Below, piece by piece: positions 25,270-32,954 of a DNA stretch of 64,000 nucleotides. Both the position numbers and the translations under genes were made by a program. The notes beneath the pieces were generated by a model. It was not told the origin of the DNA and searched no databases. It was given only the letters and a program-made list of their open reading frames with translations. The stretch comes from Klebsiella michiganensis (GTDB lineage Bacteria > Pseudomonadota > Gammaproteobacteria > Enterobacterales > Enterobacteriaceae), in assembly GCA_000963575.1 (NCBI GenBank), contig CP011077.1:1178001-1242000 (forward strand). The letters run 5' to 3'. The first letter of the stretch is position 1; every line of letters begins with the position of its first letter.

Positions 25270-26493
25270 TTACATAGCGGGAGCGTTAGTCACAAATGAC
25301 TGCTGTTGCGCTTCCGACATCAGGCGCTGCTGCAGGGCTGTGGCTTCATTGCGGCTGCTGAACGGGCCAAGCTGAACGCGGTACACGGCGCCGTTATGAG
25401 ACACTGCGCCTGGGACACCAAACTGCTGGCTGAGCTTCTGCTGCCACTGGCTGGCGCGCGCGCCGTCGCTGACTGCCCCAACCTGAACAACATAGCGCCC
25501 GCTGCTGGCCGGCGCACTTGCTGCAGCCGCACTGCGCTGGACGTGGCCTTGCGTCGAACCTGGCGCGGTTACTGGGGCAGAAACGGCAGGGGCCGGCTGC
25601 TCAACAATCGGGGCCGGTTGTGGGGCTACAGGCGGCGTGGGCGCTGCGGCGGCTGCCGCTGCAACAGGCTGTTGTGTCGCGGGGGTTGCCGCCGCCGTGG
25701 CTGCGGTATCTTGCGTTTCTATCACGCCTGCCGCAAGTGGCGTAGGGGCGCCCAGAAAACCGCTGCTCTGAACCGGCGCGCCAGTGGTATCTGCGCTTTG
25801 CAGCGTCGAGTTGCTGATAGCGCGTACGTCACCCTGTGGTGCCGCTGGCTGAGCCGGGGAGGAGGCGCTGCCCATGCCGCCGCTAAGATCCGGCCGGGCC
25901 GGCAGCGCATAGGTCTGCTTGGCGATAGTTGTACAGGCCGTACCCGGGCCAGACATTGTGCCGTCCTGCGCAACAATGATGGGGTCGATACGGACTTTGG
26001 TATTGTTCGAGGTGTTCAGTCTGTCTGCCGCCGCGCGGGAGAGCGAGATAGCCCGGTCGTTGCCGTAGGGGCCGCGGTCGTTGATACGGACCACAATCAT
26101 GCGACCATTCGCGAGATTAGTGATTCTGGCGTAGCTTGGAATAGGCAGCGTAGGGTGCGCTGCGGTCAACGCATTAGGATCGAACGCCTCGCCAGAGGCG
26201 GTCAGATTGCTACCGGGCTCAGCGTCGTAGATAGCCGCGAAACCAGCCTGGCTGAAGTTTGCCGGATTCTGAACAATTTTGTAGCTTTTGCCGTTGTTCT
26301 GGTAATCCTGGTTAACTGATGGATTCAGCGGTTCGTAGCGTGGCTCAGCGCCGCTGATTTCCACGACTGGGCCGTTGCACACGGCCGGCTGTGGCGCCTG
26401 ATTAACCGGCTGCTGACTCTCATCATTTGACGAACATGCTGCCAGTAACGCTGCTGCGATGCAGACGCCAGCCCACCGTTTTTGCTTACCCAT
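25270..26493 (-). CDS. rlpA: Septal-ring lytic transglycosylase RlpA, lipoprotein
   Basis: 407 residues. The signal peptide ends in the lipobox LLAAC. A double-psi beta-barrel domain (about 75-175) includes GEAFDPNALTAAHPTLPIPS and VVRINDRGPYGNDR with the catalytic-type Asp. A long Ala/Pro/Thr/Gln linker (about 215-325) precedes the C-terminal SPOR domain, which binds denuded glycan strands at the septum. Start: ATG 26493 after GAGG; a longer start at 26565 overlaps mrdB and is unlikely. The linker is longer than in E. coli RlpA (about 360 residues). Confidence 0.93.
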   Translation of the reverse strand: MGKQKRWAGVCIAAALLAACSSNDESQQPVNQAPQPAVCNGPVVEISGAEPRYEPLNPSVNQDYQNNGKSYKIVQNPANFSQAGFAAIYDAEPGSNLTASGEAFDPNALTAAHPTLPIPSYARITNLANGRMIVVRINDRGPYGNDRAISLSRAAADRLNTSNNTKVRIDPIIVAQDGTMSGPGTACTTIAKQTYALPARPDLSGGMGSASSPAQPAAPQGDVRAISNSTLQSADTTGAPVQSSGFLGAPTPLAAGVIETQDTAATAAATPATQQPVAAAAAAAPTPPVAPQPAPIVEQPAPAVSAPVTAPGSTQGHVQRSAAAASAPASSGRYVVQVGAVSDGARASQWQQKLSQQFGVPGAVSHNGAVYRVQLGPFSSRNEATALQQRLMSEAQQQSFVTNAPAM

Positions 26494-26509
26494 TGCGCAC
26501 CTCATCCAG

Positions 26510-27622
26510 TTACACGCTTTTTGATAACATTTTTCTGTGAGTATGTATCGACATGACGATACCAAACCCGGCCATCAGCACGATTAACGCTGACCCCCCG
26601 TAGCTGACAAGCGGCAGCGGTACGCCGACCACCGGTAAGATACCACTAACCATGCCAATATTTACAAATACATAGACGAACAGGATCAACATCAGTCCAC
26701 CAGCCATTACTCGGCCAAAGGTGGTCTGCGCGCGGGCGGCAATAAACAGGCCGCGCATGATCAGCAGCAGATAGAGCGCCAGCAGCACCAGAATGCCTAC
26801 TAAGCCTAGCTCTTCCGCAAGCACCGCGAAAATAAAGTCCGTATGGCGTTCGGGCAAGAATTCAAGCTGCGACTGTGTGCCATGCAGCCAGCCTTTACCG
26901 CGCAGTCCGCCGGAACCGATAGCGATTTTGGACTGAATAATATGATAGCCCGCGCCGAGCGGATCGCTTTCCGGATCTAACAGCATCATCACGCGCGCGC
27001 GCTGGTAGTCATGCATCAGGAAGAACCACAGGATTGGCACGAAGGCCGCCACCAGCAAAACGGCAACCAGAATAAGCCGCCAGCTCATGCCGGAAAGGAA
27101 CAGCACAAACAGGCCCGATGCGGCGACCAGAATGGATGTCCCCAGGTCAGGCTGGGCGGCAACCAGCAGCGTAGGCATGAAGATAAGCACCAGCGCAATG
27201 CCGGTATTTTTCAGCGTGGGGGGGCAAACGTCGCGGTTAATAAAGCGGGCCACCATCAGCGGGACGGCAATCTTGGCGATTTCCGAAGGCTGGAAACGCA
27301 CGAAGCCCAGATCCAGCCAGCGCTGTGCCCCTTTTGAAATTGCCCCGAAGGCGTCAACCGCAACCAGCAGAATAATACAGAAAATATAGAGGTAGGGCGC
27401 CCAGCCTTCGTAGACGCGAGGCGGAATTTGCGCCATGACCACCATGATCACCAGCCCCATCAGGATCTGGCCGATTTTACGCTCCATCATGCCCATATCC
27501 TGCCCGCTGGCGCTCCACACCACCAGGGCGCTGAACACCAGCAGCGCGAGGATGGTCACCAGGAAGGTTGGGTCGAGGTGAACCTTATCCCAAATTGTTT
27601 TTTTATTAGGATTGTCAGTCAT
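26510..27622 (-). CDS. mrdB: Peptidoglycan polymerase RodA (SEDS family)
   Basis: 370 residues, identical in length to E. coli RodA. Ten TM helices are expected. SEDS signatures include GAQRWLDLGFVRFQPSEIAK, LVAAQPDLGTSILV and GVPLPLVSYGGSALIVLMAG. RodA is the glycosyltransferase of the elongasome and works with PBP2. It lies two bases after mrdA and 16 bases before rlpA, so the three are one operon. Confidence 0.98.
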   Translation of the reverse strand: MTDNPNKKTIWDKVHLDPTFLVTILALLVFSALVVWSASGQDMGMMERKIGQILMGLVIMVVMAQIPPRVYEGWAPYLYIFCIILLVAVDAFGAISKGAQRWLDLGFVRFQPSEIAKIAVPLMVARFINRDVCPPTLKNTGIALVLIFMPTLLVAAQPDLGTSILVAASGLFVLFLSGMSWRLILVAVLLVAAFVPILWFFLMHDYQRARVMMLLDPESDPLGAGYHIIQSKIAIGSGGLRGKGWLHGTQSQLEFLPERHTDFIFAVLAEELGLVGILVLLALYLLLIMRGLFIAARAQTTFGRVMAGGLMLILFVYVFVNIGMVSGILPVVGVPLPLVSYGGSALIVLMAGFGIVMSIHTHRKMLSKSV

Positions 27623-27624
27623 GC

Positions 27625-29526
27625 TTATTGATCCTCAGCGGCCGAGGCGGCCGGTGCTTCCGACGGCAGTACCGTGTTGTTATCCCCCAGCATCAGATGA
27701 TCGAGGATCTGGCGCATGATGGTCCCGACTGCCGGGCCTGCGCCACCGTTCTCCAGAATCATGGTCACGGCGTACTGTGGGTTGTCATACGGCGCAAATG
27801 CCGTCATCAGCTTGTGGTCACGTAGACGTTCAGCAATTTTATGCGCGTTATAAGTTTCGTTGGCTTTCAGGCCAAAGACCTGTGCGGTACCGGATTTCGC
27901 CGCCACTTTGTAAGGCGCATTCGCAAAGAACTTATGTGCGGTGCCGTTTGGTCGGTTTGCGACGCCATACATCCCGTCTTTGGCAATTTCCCAATAGCCA
28001 GAGTGGATATCGCCCACCGGCGCTTCGGTCGGTTGCTGCCAGGGAACCTGCTTGCCGTTTTCGGTGGTGCTCATCAGCAGATGCGGGACGCGAACGATGC
28101 CGTCGTTTATCAGGATCATCATCGCCTTGCTCATCTGGATTGGCGTGGCTGTCCAGTAACCCTGGCCGATACCGACCGGGATGGTATCGCCCTGATACCA
28201 CGGTTTTTTAAAGCGCTTCAGTTTCCACTCACGCGTTGGCATGTTGCCCGCGCGCTCTTCTGAAAGGTCGATGCCGGTCAGATGACCGTAGCCGAACTTA
28301 CTCATCCATTCGCCAATGCGGTCGATCCCCATGTCATAGGCGACCTGATAGAAGAAGGTATCCGCCGATTCTTCCAGGGATTTTGTGACGTTCAGGCGGC
28401 CATGGCCCCATTTTTTCCAGTCGCGGTAGCGTTTTTCCGAACCGGGCAATTGCCACCAGCCAGGGTCAAATAGCGAGGTATTGCGGGTGATCACTCCGGC
28501 GCTCAAGGCGGAAACTGCCATATACGGTTTCACGGTAGATGCCGGAGGGTACACGCCTTGCGTGGCGCGGTTAATCAACGGCGTATTCGGGTCGTTAAGC
28601 AGGCCCGAGTAGTCCTTGCTGGAGATACCGTCGACGAACAGGTTCGGGTTGTAGCTCGGCATAGAAACCAATGCCAGAATCCCGCCCGTACGCGGATCGG
28701 TGACAACCACCGCGGCGCGGCTGCCCTCGAGCAGGGTTTCGATATAGGTTTGAAGTTTCAGATCGAGGGTCAGATAAATGTCATGCCCGGCCTGAGGCGG
28801 TACTTCTTTTAGCTGGCGAATGACGCGCCCACGGTTGTTAACCTCAACCTCTTCGTAGCCCGTTTGCCCGTGTAACACATCTTCGTAATAGCGTTCGATA
28901 CCGAGCTTGCCGATGTCGTGGGTCGAGGCGTAGTTGGCCAGCTTGCCTTCTTTATCCAGGCGTTCAACGTCTTTATCGTTGATTTTAGAGACATAGCCAA
29001 TAACGTGGGTCAACGCTGAGCCATAAGGGTAGAAGCGGCGTTTGTAGCCTTTCACTTCCACGCCAGGGAAGCGGTACTGGTTTACCGCAAAGCGGGCAAC
29101 CTGAACTTCCGTCAGGTTAGTTTTGACCGCAATGGATGTGAAGCGGTGCGAGCGGGCACGCTCTTTCTTGAAATTCGCAATATCGTCATCCGTCAGGTCA
29201 ACCACCGGGCGCAGCGCCTCCAGCGTTTCCTGAACGTTATCGACTTTCTCCGGCATCATCTCGATTTGATAGATGGTGCGGTTCAGCGCCAGCGGGGTGC
29301 CGTTACGATCGTAGATAATGCCGCGGCTGGGCGGAATGGGAACCAGCTTGATACGGTTTTCGTTGGACCGCGTCTGATAGTCGTTAAAGCGAACGATCTG
29401 CAGATTATAAAGGTTGGCGATCAGCACGCCGGTAAGCAGCAAAATGCCGATAAAAGCGACCAGCGCCCGGCGCACAAAGAGCGCAGACTCAGCAGTGTAG
29501 TCGCGAAAAGAATTCTGTAATTTCAT
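27625..29526 (-). CDS. mrdA: Penicillin-binding protein 2 (elongasome transpeptidase)
   Basis: 633 residues, the E. coli length. One N-terminal TM helix (about 20-42) is followed by the pedestal domain and the transpeptidase domain (about 265-610). The active-site Ser is in PPASTVKPYMA, the second motif is SADT, and KSGTAQ is the third. It cross-links new glycan made by RodA along the side wall. The gene starts 27 bases after rlmH. Confidence 0.98.
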   Translation of the reverse strand: MKLQNSFRDYTAESALFVRRALVAFIGILLLTGVLIANLYNLQIVRFNDYQTRSNENRIKLVPIPPSRGIIYDRNGTPLALNRTIYQIEMMPEKVDNVQETLEALRPVVDLTDDDIANFKKERARSHRFTSIAVKTNLTEVQVARFAVNQYRFPGVEVKGYKRRFYPYGSALTHVIGYVSKINDKDVERLDKEGKLANYASTHDIGKLGIERYYEDVLHGQTGYEEVEVNNRGRVIRQLKEVPPQAGHDIYLTLDLKLQTYIETLLEGSRAAVVVTDPRTGGILALVSMPSYNPNLFVDGISSKDYSGLLNDPNTPLINRATQGVYPPASTVKPYMAVSALSAGVITRNTSLFDPGWWQLPGSEKRYRDWKKWGHGRLNVTKSLEESADTFFYQVAYDMGIDRIGEWMSKFGYGHLTGIDLSEERAGNMPTREWKLKRFKKPWYQGDTIPVGIGQGYWTATPIQMSKAMMILINDGIVRVPHLLMSTTENGKQVPWQQPTEAPVGDIHSGYWEIAKDGMYGVANRPNGTAHKFFANAPYKVAAKSGTAQVFGLKANETYNAHKIAERLRDHKLMTAFAPYDNPQYAVTMILENGGAGPAVGTIMRQILDHLMLGDNNTVLPSEAPAASAAEDQ

Positions 29527-29553
29527 TCGCTGCTTAGTATTACCCGCTCAGGT

Positions 29554-30024
29554 TTACTCACGATGGTAAGGGTGGTTGGTAGTAATGCTCCACGCCCGAT
29601 AGAGGCTTTCCGCCACCAGCACCCTGACCAGAGGGTGAGGCATGGTTAGCGCGGAGAGCGACCAGCTTTGCTCGGCTGCGGCCTTGCAGGCTGGCGCTAA
29701 TCCCTCGGGACCACCAATTAACAGGCTGACATCACGGCCATCCTGCTTCCAGCGCTCAAGCTGTGTGGCAAGCTGCGGGGTATCCCACGGTTGACCGGGA
29801 ATATCCAGCGTCACGATTCGGTTACCTTTGCCCGCGGCGGCCAGCATCATTTCACCCTCTTTTTCGAGGATACGTTTGATATCGGCATTTTTGCCGCGTT
29901 TTCCAGCCGGAATTTCTACCAGCTCAAAAGGCATGTCTTTAGGGAAACGACGCAGGTACTCGGTAAAGCCGGTCTGCACCCAGTCAGGCATTTTGGTTCC
30001 AACGGCCACCAGTTGCAGCTTCAC
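29554..30024 (-). CDS. rlmH: 23S rRNA pseudouridine-1915 N3-methyltransferase RlmH
   Basis: 156 residues, a SPOUT-family methyltransferase. The knotted SAM site is LLIGGPEGLAPACKAAAEQS, and the C-terminus YRAWSITTNHPYHRE is typical. It methylates pseudouridine 1915 in helix 69 on the assembled ribosome. One residue longer than E. coli RlmH, from an extra Gly in AAAGKGNRIV. It starts 3 bases after rsfS, so the two are coupled. Confidence 0.97.
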   Translation of the reverse strand: MKLQLVAVGTKMPDWVQTGFTEYLRRFPKDMPFELVEIPAGKRGKNADIKRILEKEGEMMLAAAGKGNRIVTLDIPGQPWDTPQLATQLERWKQDGRDVSLLIGGPEGLAPACKAAAEQSWSLSALTMPHPLVRVLVAESLYRAWSITTNHPYHRE

Positions 30025-30027
30025 CCG

Positions 30028-30345
30028 TTAGCTCCAGAGTTTTTCCAGTTCGTACAGCTGGCGGCTCTCTTCCTGCATGACGTGAACGATAATTTCGCCC
30101 AGATCGACAACAACCCAGTCAGAAGCGTTAATGCCTTTCACGCCCATTGGCGACAGGCCAACTTCACGGGAGGACTGAACAACGTGCTCAGCAATAGACA
30201 TGACGTGACGGTTAGACGTCCCGGTGCAGATGACCATGCAATCGGTGATGCTGGATTTGCCTTTAACATCAATCGCGATGATGTCCTGGGCTTTGAGGTC
30301 GTCGATTTTATCGACAATGAAATCCTGAAGTGCTTTACCCTGCAA
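30028..30345 (-). CDS. rsfS: Ribosomal silencing factor RsfS
   Basis: 105 residues of the Iojap/RsfS family, with the conserved ITDCMVICTGTSNRHVMSIA and GVKGINASDWVVVDLGEIIV. It binds uL14 on the 50S subunit and blocks 30S joining when nutrients are low. First gene of the rsfS-rlmH-mrdA-mrdB-rlpA run. In E. coli cobC lies just upstream; here it does not. Confidence 0.97.
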   Translation of the reverse strand: MQGKALQDFIVDKIDDLKAQDIIAIDVKGKSSITDCMVICTGTSNRHVMSIAEHVVQSSREVGLSPMGVKGINASDWVVVDLGEIIVHVMQEESRQLYELEKLWS

Positions 30346-30660
30346 GTGTTCCCCCTGAGAGAATGAGAGTGTTTGGTTTAGCCCGTAAAAACCCTGGACC
30401 AGCAGGGCAGGCGGCTTTGGCTGAAAAATTGGCCCGCCAGCGCGAAGCGCGGGCTATCATCCCATTGCGCGCCAGAGTTTGCATTGCCATTTTTGTAAAA
30501 CTATTTCAGAAAAGCCGGATTACGGGCAGGAAATTATGGCAGCGGAGCATAACAGCCTGAGGAGTGGTGTCAATGGCTGCGGCTTCCGGTAAAACATAAT
30601 AGCCTAAAGCCGGGCATTTCACTGCCGTTCTCCCAAGTGATTCAGCGCTGGCCTGGCCGC
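30346..30660. other. Intergenic region where E. coli has cobC; no gene seen
   Basis: 315 bases between rsfS and nadD. Neither strand has a plausible gene, and there is no trace of a phosphoglycerate-mutase motif such as RHGQT. It holds a GC-rich hairpin around 30430-30455 (CCCGC-CAGCGCGAA-GCGGG type) and AT-rich stretches that may contain the rsfS promoter. Confidence 0.5.
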
Positions 30661-31311
30661 TCAGCGGTACAACCCTTGCTGAACAATAAACGTCAGCACG
30701 TCCGGGGGGAGCAGATCGTCACAGGATTGGTGGTTCTCAAGCCGGTGACGGATAGTTGTCGCGGAGATGTCGTAGAGCGGCGTCTGGGCAAGAAAGACTT
30801 TGCCGGCGGGCTGCTGGTGCAGTGTTTCAACGGCGTCAGTCACGTTTTCATCAAGCCATGCCTGCTGTTCGGGCGTTTCCATGGTTAGCGGATAGCCGGG
30901 GCGTTGGGTGACCAGCAAATGGCACAGCGTAAGCAGCGTTTCCCAGCGGTGCCAGCGATGAAGGCTGAGCAATGAGTCCTGGCCAATGATAAACGCCAGC
31001 GGCTGTTTTGGCCCCAGCTCAGCGCGAAGCTGCTCCAGCGTTTCCACAGTCCAGGACGGCGTGGTGCGGGTCAGCTCGCGGTCATCCAGAGTGAAAAGCG
31101 GGTGATTCGCGATGGCCAGCTCAATCATCTCTTTGCGTTGCGCGCTGCTGGCTTCCGGCTGTGGGCGGTGCGGAGGCACATTATTGGGCATGATGGTGAC
31201 GCTTTTTAGCTTCACCAGCCTGGCCAGGGCTTCCACGGATTTCAGATGACCGTAATGGATAGGATCAAAGGTGCCGCCATACAGTGCCAGCAGAGATGAA
31301 TCAGACATCAA
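30661..31311 (-). CDS. nadD: Nicotinate-nucleotide adenylyltransferase NadD
   Basis: 216 residues with the nucleotidyltransferase motif GGTFDPIHYGHLK at the N-terminus and ISATTIRHRL near the C-terminus. It converts nicotinate mononucleotide to deamido-NAD in NAD synthesis. It overlaps the 3' end of holA by 11 bases, indicating coupling. The middle (residues 85-165) differs from E. coli more than its neighbours do. Confidence 0.96.
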   Translation of the reverse strand: MMSDSSLLALYGGTFDPIHYGHLKSVEALARLVKLKSVTIMPNNVPPHRPQPEASSAQRKEMIELAIANHPLFTLDDRELTRTTPSWTVETLEQLRAELGPKQPLAFIIGQDSLLSLHRWHRWETLLTLCHLLVTQRPGYPLTMETPEQQAWLDENVTDAVETLHQQPAGKVFLAQTPLYDISATTIRHRLENHQSCDDLLPPDVLTFIVQQGLYR

Positions 31312-32332
31312 TAAAGATTTCCGGTAGGGCTTTATGGCAGATAAGCAGGGAAAGACCTTCGAGATCGTCCCAGACCGACTGCCCGTAGTCCTGTTTCAGC
31401 GTCAGTTCGATGCGCGTCAGTAAACGAACGGCCTGATAAAGCTGTTCCGAAGAAACACGATTGAGCGCTTCAGTGACCAGCTGGCGACGGTTTTGCCACA
31501 CGCGTTGCTGATCGAACAGCATCCGTAAGGGCGTCGTTGCCGACTGGCGTTTGAGATTGACCAGTTGCAGAAGCTCACGCTGCAGGGTTCGCAGCAAAAT
31601 GACCGGCTCGCTGGCTTCCAGGCGAAGCTGCTGCAATATATGCAGCGCGCGTTTGCTCTTACCTGCGAGCAGCGCATCCACCCAGTGAAAAGGCGTAAAA
31701 TGGGCGGCATCATTCACGGCTTGCTCAACGCGCGGCAGCGTCAATTTCCCGTCCGTCCAGATTAACGACAGCCTTTCCAGCGCCTGAGAAAGCGCCAGCA
31801 GATTGCCCTCATAGCAGTAGCAAAGCAGCTGATTGGCGGCGTCGTCCAGCGTCAGATTCATCTGTTTTGCGCGCTGAGACACCCAGCGCGGCAGATTGGC
31901 CTGTTCTGGCGTCTGGCAGGTAACCAGCACGGCGCGGTTTGCCAGTTGGGTAAACCAGGTGGCATTTTCCTGCGCTTTGGTCAGCTTATTACCGCGAACC
32001 AGTAACAGAATATCGTCGTGAAGCAGGCTAACCAGCGTCTCCAGTTGAGCATTTATCGCGGCGTTAGGACCGTTTTCCGGCAGCAGTAAGAGCAGCGTCT
32101 GGCGGCTGGCAAAAAGACTGAGGGCCTGGCAAATTGAAAACAGCGCCTGCCAGTCCGTGGAGGCTTCTATCTGAACGGTGTGATGTTCTTCAAAGCCGTT
32201 TTGCTGGGCGTGTTTACGCACCGCATCCTGGCTTTCCTGTAATAAGAGGGGATCGTTACCTAACAGCAGATACGCCGCGCGCAGCCCTTCATTGAGCTGC
32301 GCGTGGAGTTGCTCCGGATACAGTCGGATCAT
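31301..32332 (-). CDS. holA: DNA polymerase III delta subunit HolA
   Basis: 343 residues, the E. coli length. The N-terminal AAA-like fold without a functional P-loop (AAYLLLGNDPLLLQESQDAV) is typical of delta, which opens the beta clamp. It overlaps lptE by 4 bases and nadD by 11, so lptE-holA-nadD form an operon with leuS upstream. Confidence 0.97.
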   Translation of the reverse strand: MIRLYPEQLHAQLNEGLRAAYLLLGNDPLLLQESQDAVRKHAQQNGFEEHHTVQIEASTDWQALFSICQALSLFASRQTLLLLLPENGPNAAINAQLETLVSLLHDDILLLVRGNKLTKAQENATWFTQLANRAVLVTCQTPEQANLPRWVSQRAKQMNLTLDDAANQLLCYCYEGNLLALSQALERLSLIWTDGKLTLPRVEQAVNDAAHFTPFHWVDALLAGKSKRALHILQQLRLEASEPVILLRTLQRELLQLVNLKRQSATTPLRMLFDQQRVWQNRRQLVTEALNRVSSEQLYQAVRLLTRIELTLKQDYGQSVWDDLEGLSLLICHKALPEIFIDV

Positions 32333-32940
32333 TGGCTACCAGACGTTGCTGGCAGAGTGGTGGACACCCGGCCTGCGGCTTCGGCTGGTTTCACCGCGTT
32401 AACCGGTTTTTCCTCGTCTTTTGTTGCTTCGAGGTCGGCTGTATGCACGGCGAGTAGCTTGCGAATCAGCTGTTGGGCCACGTTGGTGTACATCTCTTTG
32501 ATGATCAGATCCTGCTCGGCATCTTTCGCCAGGGCAGTCAGCGGGTTATCAAAGAATGAACGGTATGTCTTCGCACTGATTGGGTAAATATCGTGCCCCG
32601 GGATCAGTACCTGAGCGTTGACGGTCATGACCATCTGATATTCTGCTGTCTGGCCGTTCTGGAACACTGAAGCCGTGTCCTGGCTGAGGCCTAAAGCGCC
32701 CACGCGCAGGGACGGGATATCCTTACGTACGCCCGTGCCGGTATCGTCAACAATCGTTACGCCGTTTAAGCGCAGCTGTTTACGAATTTCACGCGTTAGC
32801 GGACCGTTAGGATCGCCAGAGTTGAGGATCAGCGTCTTCATCTCTGAAGGAACCTGCGTGTTGCCACGCAGGTGAAAACCACATCCTGCGGTGACAAGCA
32901 CCGCCAGGGTTACTAACAGGGTGACAAAGGGATGTCGCAC
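32329..32940 (-). CDS. lptE: LPS-assembly lipoprotein LptE
   Basis: 203 residues. The lipobox is TAGCGFHLRG, with the lipidated Cys near residue 20. The LptE core is recognisable (LNSGDPNGPLTREIRKQLRL). It plugs the LptD barrel and helps insert LPS in the outer leaflet. The C-terminal 30 residues (ATKDEEKPVNAVKPAEAAGR) are variable and low-complexity. It begins 14 bases after leuS ends. Confidence 0.96.
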   Translation of the reverse strand: MRHPFVTLLVTLAVLVTAGCGFHLRGNTQVPSEMKTLILNSGDPNGPLTREIRKQLRLNGVTIVDDTGTGVRKDIPSLRVGALGLSQDTASVFQNGQTAEYQMVMTVNAQVLIPGHDIYPISAKTYRSFFDNPLTALAKDAEQDLIIKEMYTNVAQQLIRKLLAVHTADLEATKDEEKPVNAVKPAEAAGRVSTTLPATSGSQ

Positions 32941-32954
32941 GCTTCCTCCTGCGC

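Noticed and set aside
25306..26319. 337-codon Arg/Gly/Cys-rich frame opposite rlpA
   Set aside because: Composition reflects the reverse of an Ala/Pro/Gln-rich linker; no start context.
30330..30560. 76-codon plus-strand frame in the rsfS-nadD gap
   Set aside because: Overlaps the rsfS start antisense, Arg/Ala-rich, no ribosome site or recognisable motif.
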